The notes under the pieces are model-generated. The model saw only the letters and a list, made by a program, of their open reading frames with translations. It was not told where the DNA came from and did not search any database. From the NCBI GenBank assembly GCA_012931725.1, contig CM022945.1:16443382-16507381 (forward strand): a stretch of 64,000 nucleotides of DNA, in the 5' to 3' direction. The number at the start of each line of letters is the position of its first letter. The first letter of the stretch is position 1. This DNA comes from Litsea cubeba. Lineage: Eukaryota; Streptophyta; Magnoliopsida; Laurales; Lauraceae. The position numbers and the translations under genes were made by a program. Below are positions 54,960 to 64,000 of this stretch, in pieces.

Positions 54960-55601
54960 TACTTTCATGTATGATATTCTTTGATTACATCATTGCGTAG
55001 GTGTGTAACTTACGAAGAACCAACGATCCTAACTTGACCCGATGAAATGAACCAGTTAGCTGATGGTCCCTTTATGACGGCCCGACGTTACAAACTTGTG
55101 ATGTCAACGGCTTTCGATTTCGATCAAGATATGAGAAACGAGCTACGCAAATAGTGGGCTCGGTTGTCCATCCGTCGATGCTGGTTACTACTATGGCCGT
55201 TGAAAGATATTGTTGAAGTTGTTTACAATCACGGGTTAAAATTTATATTGTTTAAGTGTGATTGGGTGGATCCCGTCCGAGGAGTGAAACTAGATAATTA
55301 CCGGTTTACATTGGTAAATTTTAACAATTTGTTACATCGTGATGATCAATTAAGCGCCGAACCCTACATAATGTCTTCAATGGCGGAGCAAGTTTACTAT
55401 TCAGAGATCCGAAAGATCCTAACTGCAGGTGGCAGTTAAAATGTCAAGGAGGGGAGTGTATCAGATTGAATGTGATGAGCCAGATATTGATGCATTCGCC
55501 CAACCAAGTTCTTGACCAAGATGCAGTCATTCAACGTGATGAAGATGTTAATTGGGTTCGGGATACCATTGACGAGATACTTGACTTACATGATCTTTGA
55601 A
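54960..55601 (+). pseudogene. CACTA (En/Spm) transposase C-terminal part, DUF4216-like
   Basis: The region holds YKLVMSTAFDFDQDMRNE, a stop at 55151-55153, then 55190-55437: LKDIVEVVYNHGLKFILFK, CDWVDP, RGVKLDNY, TLVNFNNLLH, EPYIMSSMAEQVYYSE. This matches the DUF4216 segment at the C-terminus of plant TNP2-like CACTA transposases. A shift near 55437 is followed by a tail reading DEDVNWVRDTIDEILDLHDL ending at 55601. The 5' part, with the catalytic core, is in or beyond the gap. Part of a decayed autonomous element. Confidence 0.8.
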
Positions 55602-55733
55602 TGGTAGGAAACTAATTCACCAATGTTAAACTTCAGTGTAAATAATTTTAATGTTAATTTCAATTATCCGTTAACTATATGTTAATTTCATTTGACTTAC
55701 CTGATCTTTGAACGGTTAAACATTTGAACAGAT

Positions 55734-57604
55734 ATGTCAGGAAGAAAGAGGAGAGATCGTCCGCGGACGATCGACGAGCTACTGCGCCAGGCTGGGGCCA
55801 GTACGTCATCGGGGGACCCTAGACCTACATCGGGTTCTGCCCAGTCCAGTTCGATGGCCCCCATCGAGTATGCCATCGAGGCTCTCATCCGGTGCTAGCT
55901 ACTGCGCCAGATTCTACATCCCGGACTGCAGAGGCCGATACACATATGGTATTAGTTTGTTTAATTAAATATTTTAATTCTAAACAAATTATTTATTTCA
56001 ATTTAATTATATTATCTGTAATTTAAACAGATTCTGTGAAGCACGGGCCCATCTACCAGCAGGGGTAGAGGCCCTGCTAGAGGGATCCGGGCTTGGAATT
56101 CCGGTCATCCCATTGACGTGTCCTTCGATGAGACGTAACACCCAGTGGGTCCGCATGCTCGGCAGCTTATCAGCCAGCTGGGGACATATGGTCCGGGATC
56201 CACATGCATTTCCTTTGACCACACTTGATTGGGATGCATTCCCTGTGGAGGCACTGGATCGTAGCTGGAGTCAGGTCAAGGTAGTAATTTAACATTCTTC
56301 TCCGCAATATATGAAGCAATTTAAGCCATAACTAAATGAAGCATTACTTGTCCTTTGCAGGACATTTTAGGGCTTGTCCTGAGCTCTTCCGGCCAGTTTG
56401 CATGTCGAAGTGCCGGAAGATGTGGAAAGATCACAAAAATAAGATGAAAATGCAACATTGGAAGCCACACCAGGATGCCCCTGACATACTTGATCGAGTT
56501 CCGAGGGGCATTCTCCCGGATCAGTGGACTCAGCTCGTCCGGTACGGAAGAGCGAGGAGGCTCAGGTGATAAAGTTGTTTATCTATATTTTCTAACGTGC
56601 ATTTTATCGATTTATTATTGACTATCGTAACTAATAAAAATTAACTGATAAATATTGAAAACAGAGAGTGGCGGATACAAATGCGCGGAACCGCGCAATG
56701 CAGGGTCCCGCACACAGGTTGGGGACTCGACACATCACGCAAGTCCGCCACGAGGTGAAAAAGTTAGATCGTATATGTAATTTATAATTTTGTCATTTTG
56801 TATGCTATTATACTAATAAACTAACTCTCAATGAAACAGTTGCGTTCGAAGGGCGATCGGAGCGACAGGATGTCCGTTTGGATGCATTCTCGAGATCCTC
56901 GTCATCCAGAGGTTGCAGCCATCCTCGTAAGCTTTTATATTAAACCACATAAATTATTCGTTTATTACTATGTCCTGTTATGCATGATAATATATTACTA
57001 TGTCCTGTTACGCAGGCCCAGTATCAGTCACGCCTGGAGGAGTTGCCCGAGGAGGAGCGTAGTTTGCCATCACGGAGGGATGAGATATTCCACTCCGTCG
57101 TTGGCCGGGACGGGCACGGATACACGCTCACGTATGGGTCGGGCATTCCACGCTCGCACATCGCACGGGCGGAGTCATCCGGTGCTAGCTCCTCCCAGGG
57201 ATTGCGCTTCCGTACAGATGAGGAGGTTGAGGAGATGCTGCAGTCCATGAAGGCAGCGATCAGGGATGAGGTGACAGCCGATGTGAGGGCCGAGATGAGG
57301 GCCGAGATGAGGGACGAGATGAGGGCCGAGATGAGGGCGGAGTTGGCAGCGCTGGAGGCTCGTCTATCACAGAGTCGCGGCCCGCTCACTTCAGACCCAC
57401 CACCCACTACTCAGGTTAGTAACAAATAAATTTGTACATTTAAATTGTTAATTATGTCATTGATGTATCAAAATATTTATGTTACTTTTTTTTAAAATTG
57501 TTTTGAACTACATATTAAATAATTACAGGCACCAGACGCTGGCAGCGGCTATAGAGCGAGACATGACTCGGTTGGAGAGGGCAGTCATGATCCCGCAGGC
57601 TAGA
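55734..57604 (+). CDS. CACTA second gene (TNP1/Transposase_24-like), multi-exon
   Basis: ATG 55734 (MSGRKRRDRPRTIDELL) begins about 130 bases after the transposase tail. Likely exons: 55734 to about 55890, 56031-56280, 56361 to about 56565, 56665 to about 56755, about 56839-56929, about 57016-57415, and 57530-57604, with mostly good GT-AG borders. The fourth and fifth exons encode NARNRAMQGPAHRLGTRHI and DPRHPEV, like the Transposase_24 region of plant CACTA accessory proteins. The sixth encodes a coiled coil built of EMRAEMRDEMRAEMRAEL repeats. Such proteins bind subterminal repeats in En/Spm. Exon 1-2 joining is uncertain, so the gene may be broken. Confidence 0.65.
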
Positions 57605-58963
57605 CTGATCCTGACTAGGTACAATTATTTTTTTTAATTCAAGATTTTAATTAGTACAATTGTATGTTAATCTTGTTTTTTTTTTAATGCAGGATTGAAG
57701 AAAAATGGATGCAGAGTAGGAGATTGCTATATGTTACAAAACTGATGCATGTAGTTTTTTTAAACAATGTTGTAGTTGTTGGAATGTCATAACAATGTCT
57801 TTTTTTAGCATGTGTATCTATTTTGCAATGGTAATAGTAAAGTGCTTTTAATGCTGTGAGAATATTTGAATATTTAATTTTTCATTAGCATTTGAAGGTA
57901 AGTGAATAGTAGAATGTTAGCATGAATTTTTATCATTTGAATATTTAATTTTTCATTGGCATTTGAATGTTGATGAGTAGTAGAATGTTAGCATGAGTAA
58001 CCAAGCGAATCTACAAGAAATATAAGCAGGTAACTAGTCTTTTATTTTTTTTGTTTATGCTTTTGTTTCCTTGTACTTAGTTTCTTACTATCCAACACAA
58101 CTTATCCATATTCAAAATGCTTACTGTTTCATGAGTGGAGATTCTCACTAATATACGAGTGATCATTACCATTATTTTGGTCTTGGGGCTGTTATTTTGT
58201 TTTGGATTTTGAATTCTCTCAGTTCTCATTTTGAAGCCTTTTTCGGATCCTTCATTGCTTCTAAGTCGGATTTTGAAGCTCCATGTTGCATCCATATTTT
58301 CTTCTAGTCGTAAAGATCAGGTAATTTCATGGATCCTTTCAACATATTTCTATCTGTAATCGCATCATTCCTTTACTTCCACATCTGATTTCAATTCAAA
58401 CATTTCTCATCCTTGGATTGTTATGATGTTGATGTTCTTGTTCTTGTTGATTTGTTTTTTCTTCATTCTTTTGGTCTTTTGTGTTAGTTGTAACTTACGA
58501 GATTTAAATTGGTTGAGTTTCAGGAGTTGTGTTGTAATTTCTGGGATAAATTGGTTAACAGCCGACGTCAACACCTTCTTAAATCAACACCTTCTTATGG
58601 GTTAGTCTTGCATCATTAGATTGAAATATCTCATCCACTCATCAAATATATGTCATCAAGAGTGTCCTTATTCTTCTAATTTTTATGTTTTCAGGGAGTT
58701 GCAAATCGTGGCGCTTCCTTTCTTGTAGGCAGGGACACTGAGAAAGCCGGCAAAGGTAAGGGTCATTCAGTTCAACCAAATTGCCTCACATTTTTTATTT
58801 TAAATTTGACTGTTTCTCTCCGTGGCTGAATCCAAACATACTATTCCTAGTTATGTCATTTGTTCATTTCTAGAAGCTAGACATCCTAGTACTTAGTACC
58901 CAAATTGGATGTAATAAAACTATAAATCCAATGGGCCCGTTGTTTATTTTACCATCGCACTAA
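57605..58963. other. Spacer between CACTA gene and satellite array
   Basis: AT-rich. 57860-57990 contains a duplicated block (GAATATTTAATTTTTCATT at about 57871 and 57939, with GTAGAATGTTAGCATGA). An exon-like GC-richer segment (58695-58756, after TTTTCAG and before GTAAGG) has no recognised product. The CACTA terminus was not found. Confidence 0.45.
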
Positions 58964-61900
58964 AATTCGAAAACCGGCACGAGCACTTCGCTCGAGGGTA
59001 GAGTGACCTGTAGGAACTGACGGCTCGCAAATAGGACTCCCGGTTAGAGAATTACGAGCGAAAACATCGGATTCTCCAACACTTAGGCTCGAAAACGGCC
59101 CGCCGGGGGTCCGGAACGAGAAACGGCCCCCGGAAAATTTCGAAACCGGCACGAGCACTTCGCTCGAGGGTAGAGTGACCTGTAGGAACTGACGGCTCGC
59201 GAATACGACTCCCGGTTAGAGAATTACGAGCGAAAACATCGGATTTTCCAACACTTAGGCTTGAAAACGGCCCGCCGGGGGTCCGGAACGGGATACGGCC
59301 CCCGGAAAATTCCGAAACCGGCACAAGCACTTCGCTCGAGGGTAGAGTGACCCGTAGGAACTGACGGCTCGCAAATAGGACTCCCGGTTAGAGAATTACG
59401 AGCGAAAACATCGGATTTTCCAACACTTAGGCTCGAAAACGGCCCGTCGGGGGTCCGGAACGGGAAACGGCCCCCGGAATATTTCGAAACCGGCACGAGC
59501 ACTTCGCTCGAGGGTAGAGTGACCTGTAGGAACTGACGGCTCGCGAATACGACTCCCGGTTAGAGAATTACGAGCGAAAACATCGGATTTTCCAACACTT
59601 AGGCTCGAAAACGGCCCGCCGGGGGTCCGGGACAGTATACGGCCCCGGAAAATTCCGAAAGCGGCACAAGCACTTCGCTCGAGGGTAGAGTGACCTGTAG
59701 GAACTGACGGCTCGCAAATAGGACTCCCGGTTAGAGAATTACGAGCGAAAACATCGGATTTTCCAACACTTAGGCTCGAAAACGGCCCGCCGGGGGTCCG
59801 GAAAGGGATACGGCCCCCGGAAAATTCCGAAACCGGCACGAGCACTTCGCTCGAGGGTAGAGTGACCTGTAGGAACTGACGGCTCGCAAATAGGACTCCC
59901 GGTTAGAGAATTACGAGCGGAAACATCGGATTTTCCAACACTTAGGCTCGAAAAACGGCCCGCCGGGGGTCCGGAACGGGATACGGCCCTCGGAAAATTC
60001 CGAAACCGGCACGAGCACTTCGCTCGAGGGTAGAGTGACCTGTAGGAACTGACGGCTCGCGAATACGACTCCCGGTTAGAGAATTACGAGCGAAAACATC
60101 GGATTTTCCAACACTTAGGCTCGAAAACGGCCCGCCGGGGGTCCGGAACGGGATACGGCCCCCGGAATATTTCGAAACCGGCACGAGCACTTCGCTCGAG
60201 GGTAGAGTGACCCGTAGGAACTGACGGCTCGCGAATAGGACTCCCGGTTAGAGAATTACGAGCGAAAACATCGGATTTTCCAACACTTAGGCTCGAAAAC
60301 GGCCCGCCGGGGGTCCGGAACGGGATACGGCCTCCGGAAAATTCCGAAGCCGGCACAAGCACTTCGCTCGAGGGTAGAGTGACCCGTAGGAACTGACGGC
60401 TCGCGAATAGGACTCCCGGTTAGAGAATTACGAGCGAAAACATCGGATTTTCCAACACTTAGGCTCGAAAACGGCCCGCCGGGGGTCCGGAACGGGATAC
60501 GGCCCTCGGAAAATTCCGAACCGGCACAAGCACTTCGCTCGAGGGTAGAGTGACCTGTAGGAACTGACGGCTCGCGAATACGACTCCCGGTTAGAGAATT
60601 ACGAGCGAAAACATCGGATTTTCCAACACTTAGGCTCGAAAACGGCCCGCCGGGGGTCCGGAACGGGATACGGCCCCCGGAAAATTCCGAAACCGGCACA
60701 AGCACTTCGCTCGAGGGTAGAGTGACCTGTAGGAACTGACGGCTCGCAAATAGGACTCCCGGTTAGAGAATTACGAGCGAAAACATCGGATTTTCCAACA
60801 CTTAGGCTCGAAAACGGCCCGCCGGGGGTCCGGAACGGGATACGGCCCCCGGAAAATTCCGAAACCGGCACGAGCACTTCGCTCGAGGGTAGAGTGACCT
60901 GTAGGAACTGACGGCTCGCAAATAGGACTCCCGGTTAGAGAATTACGAGCGAAAACATCGGATTTTCCAACACTTAGGCTCGAAAACGGCCCGCCGGGGG
61001 TCCGGAACGGGATACGACCCTCGGAAAATTCCGAAACCGGCACGAGCACTTCGCTCGAGGGTAGAGTGACCTGTAGGAACTGACGGCTCGCGAATACGAC
61101 TCCCGGTTAGAGAAATACGAGCGAAAACATCGGATTTTCCAACACTTAGGCTCGAAAACGGCCCTCCGGGGGTCCGGAACGGGATACGGCCCCCGGAAAA
61201 TTCCGAAACTGGCACAAGCACTTCGCTCGAGGGTAGAGTGACCCGTAGGAACTGACGGCTCGCAAATAGGACTCCCGGTTAGAGAATTACGAGCGAAAAC
61301 ATCGGATTTTCCAACACTTAGGCTCGAAAACGGCCCGTCGGGGGTCCGGAACGGGAAACGGCCCCCGGAATATTTCGAAACCGGCACGAGCACTTTGCTC
61401 GAGGGTAGAGTGACCTGTAGGAACTGACGGCTCGCGAATACGACTCCCGGTTAGAGAATTACGAGCGAAAACATCGGATTTTCCAACACTTAGGCTCGAA
61501 AACGGCCCGCCGGGGGTCCGGAACGGGATACGGCCCCCGGAAAATTCCGAAACCGGCACAAGCACTTCGCTCGAGGGTAGAGTGACCTGTAGGAACAGAC
61601 GGCTCGCAAATAGGACTCCCGGTTAGAGAATTACGAGCGAAAACATCGGATTTTCCAACACTTAGGCTCGAAAACGGCCCGCCGGGGGTCCGGAACGGGA
61701 TACGGCCCTCGGAAAATTCCGAAACCGGCACGAGCACTTCGCTCGAGGGTAGAGTGACCCGTAGGAACTGACGGCTCGCAAATAGGACTCCCGGTTAGAG
61801 AATTACGAGCGAAAAACATCGGATTTTCCAACACTTAGGCTCGAAACGGCCCGCCGGGGGTCCGGAACGGGATACGGCCCTTGGAAAATTCCGAAACCGG

Positions 61901-63330
61901 CACGAGCACTTCGCTCGTGGGTAGAGTGACCTGTAGGAACTGACGGCTCGCAAATAGGACTCCCGGTTAGAGAATTACGAGCGAAAACATCGGATTTTCC
62001 AAACACTTAGGCTCGAAAACGGCCCGCCGGGGGTCCGGAACGGGATACGGCCCCCGGAAAATTCCGAAACCGGCACGAGCACTTCGCTCGAGGGTAGAGT
62101 GACCCGTAGGAACTGACGGCTCGCGAATAGGACTCCCGGTTAGAGAATTACGAGCGAAAACATCGGATTTTCCAACACTTAGGCTCGAAAACGGCCCGCC
62201 GGGGGTCCGGAACGGGATACGGCTCCCGGAAAATTCCGAAACCGGCACGAGCACTTCGCTCGAGGGTAGAGTGACCCGTAGGAACTGACGGCTCGCGAAT
62301 AGGACTCCCAGTTAGAGAATTACGAGCGAAAACATCGGATTTTCCAACACTTAGGCTCGAAAACGGCCCGCCGGGGATCCGGAACGGGATACGGCCCCCG
62401 GAAAATTCCGAAACCGGCACAAGCACTTCGCTCGAGGGTAGAGTGACCTGTAGGAACTGACGGCTCGCAAATAGGACTCCCGGTTAGAGAATTACGAGCG
62501 AAAACATCGGATTTTCCAACACTTAGGCTCGAAAACGGCCCGCCGGGGGTCCGGAAAGGGATACGGCCCCCGGAAAATTCCGAAACCGGCACGAGCACTT
62601 CGCTCGAGGGTAGAGTGACCCGTAGGAACTGACGGCTCGCAAATAGGACTCCCGGTTAGAGAATTACGAGCGGAAACATCGGATTTTCCAACACTTAGGC
62701 TCGAAAACGGCCCGCCGGGGGTCCGGAACGGGATACGTCCCTTGGAAAATTCCGAAACCGGCACGAGCACTTCGCTCGAGGGTAGAGTGACCTGTAGGAA
62801 CTGACGGCTCGCGAATACGACTCCCGGTTAGAGAATTACGAGCGAAAACATCGGATTTTCCAACACTTAGGCTCGAAAACGGCCCGCCGGGGGTCCGGAA
62901 CGGGATACGGCCCCCGGAATTTTTCGAAACCGGCACGAGCACTTCGCTCGAGGGTAGAGTGACCCGTAGGAACTGACGGCTCGCGAATAGGACTCCCGGT
63001 TAGAGAATTACGAGCGAAAACATCGGATTTTCCAACACTTAGGCTCGAAAACGGCCCGCCGGGGGTCCGGAACGGGATACGGCCCCCGGAAAATTCCGAA
63101 GCCGGCACAAGCACTTCGCTCGAGGGTAGAGTGATCCGTAGGAACTGACGGCTCGCGAATAGGACTCCCGGTTAGAGAATTACGAGCGAAAACATCGGAT
63201 TTTCCAACACTTAGGCTCGAAAACGGCCCGCCGGGGGTTCGGAACGGCAAACGGCCCCCGGAAAATTCCGAAACCGGCACGAGCACTTCGCTCGAGGGTA
63301 GAGTGACCCGTAGGAACTGACAGCTCGAGA
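58964..63330 (+). repeat. 172-bp satellite array, about 25 copies
   Basis: The unit contains CACGAGCACTTCGCTCGAGG, GTAGAGTGACC, GAACTGACGGCTCGC, CGGTTAGAGAATTACGAGCG and a G-rich CCGCCGGGGGTCCGG block. Nearly every unit is 172 bases; small indels give 171 or 173. The period is not divisible by three, so the minus-strand open frames rotate and are not genes. Units are highly alike, so amplification was recent. Shared private variants show block duplications (59665-60525 resembles 62410-63270). Confidence 0.96.
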
Positions 63331-64000
63331 TTCTGACCCCCAGATTACTCGTATAGTTGAAATGTTGGTTTAACTTAAAACGTTAACTTAAAACTTAGAA
63401 AATCAGATTCGGAGGGCCCAAACCGAGACAATGGGCTCCGGTGTCTATGAAACTGGACGGGCACGAGCCCATGGTCATTCCGGACTTGCCGGAACTGACC
63501 GCTAGAGATTTCGACTCCCGAATTGCTTGTATAGTAAAATCGTAGGTTTAACTTAGAACTTAGAAAATTAGCCTCCGAGCGCCCAAACTGAGAAAACAGG
63601 CTCCGGTGGCCGTGAATCTGGACGGGCACGAGCCCATAATCATTCCTGAATTGCCGGAACTGACGGCTCTAGATTCCAACTTTCTAATTGCTTATATAGT
63701 TGAAACGTAGGTTTAACTTTCAAAATTTTGCTCTTAATACTTGATTTTATTTATATTTAATTTCTATAATTAACTTTTACTATTTGTTTTCCTTTTTGTC
63801 TTCAGGTTTCATCGCATCGGATCGATCACGGCACCCTTCCCAGCAAATATATTTGTTTTTCTTTTTTTTTAAAGTTTATTTGTAACGATTATAATTTGTT
63901 TAAACATTTGTAATGTTATAAATGTTTTTAATATAAGACTTTGTTTTGTTATTTGTATTTTTAATTGAATGTTATAGTTGTAGATATATAAACTGTTCAG
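63331..64000 (+). repeat. Diverged satellite-like units and AT-rich end
   Basis: 63430-63700 holds two older, related units of about 165 bases (GGACGGGCACGAGCCCAT at about 63456 and 63620; TGCCGGAACTGAC at about 63488 and 63651). They share GGCACGAGC and GGAACTGACGGCTC with the main array. After 63780 an intron-acceptor-like TTTTTGTCTTCAG precedes a short GC-richer stretch and AT-rich sequence. Nothing else is recognised. Confidence 0.6.

Noticed and set aside
54754..55000. Frames running through the N stretch
   Set aside because: Artefacts of translating unknown bases.
58695..58756. Captured host-gene exon next to the satellite
   Set aside because: It has acceptor- and donor-like borders and one open frame, but is only about 60 bases and matches no protein I can name. 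Too little to call.
58949..63286. Series of minus-strand frames of about 92 codons, each sharing the same sequence, as a tandem protein family
   Set aside because: They are shadows of the 172-bp satellite. The period is not a multiple of three, so frames rotate. Most have no ATG and each ends in the next unit. No protein signature.
58964..63330. CRISPR-like array
   Set aside because: Units are contiguous 172-bp repeats without unique spacers, in a plant genome. It is a satellite.

Overview
This window looks like a transposon-packed intergenic and intronic stretch of a flowering-plant nuclear chromosome. The evidence is plant-type LTR retrotransposons (Ty1/copia and Ty3/gypsy Tat-type), MULEs with FAR1/SWIM transposases and plant-mobile-domain genes, a CACTA transposase fragment, hAT-type MITEs, tRNA-derived SINEs, GT-AG introns and AT-rich spacer. 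The only convincing host gene is the 5' end of a SOS1/NHX7-type plasma-membrane Na+/H+ antiporter (exons at 43601-43799, 49791-49841 and 49952-50043, + strand). I cannot name the species.

Layout. 1-2354: AT-rich spacer with a possible 3'-terminal exon and a tRNA-like SINE head. 2355-25605: one old, decayed Ty1/copia element blown apart by later insertions. These are a 2.7-kb solo LTR inside its 5' LTR (2372-5115, duplication ACACT), an unidentified sequence splitting its RT (6915-8135 and 23606-23907), a very young 15.5-kb Tat-type Ty3/gypsy composite inside that (8141-23605, duplication AATTA, LTRs differing at one seen position), and a hAT-type MITE in its 3' LTR (24972-25359). The Tat composite holds a frameshifted gag-pol, tandem 76/78/80-bp arrays, a three-exon antisense gene, and a third, different LTR in its middle. 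25606-30507: spacer with MITEs and dispersed repeats. 30508-43323: a MULE flanked by a perfect 9-bp duplication (TACGAAGAA) and landed about 280 bp upstream of the SOS1 start codon. A second, related MULE (36677-43295) is nested almost at the first one's right terminus. Each has a + strand plant-mobile-domain gene converging on a - strand transposase with a downstream OTU protease domain. All four genes are broken.

From 43601 onward the window is SOS1 exons and introns filled with LINE, SINE and copia debris, a recent minus-strand copia element (52682-54850), a 100-N gap (54860-54959), a CACTA fragment with two genes (54960-57604), and a 25-copy array of a 172-bp satellite (58964-63330). No SOS1 exon beyond the third was found, so either intron 3 exceeds 14 kb or the gene is broken.

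The most interesting signal is in the two MULEs. Each carries three clusters of a short element-specific motif (TGCWCGG in the outer MULE, TGTTCGG in the inner). The clusters sit at matching places: first intron of the mobile-domain gene, between the convergent 3' ends, and first intron of the transposase gene. This resembles the noncoding motif arrays recognised by VANC anti-silencing proteins in Arabidopsis VANDAL elements, and may mark an analogous sequence-specific self-recognition system.
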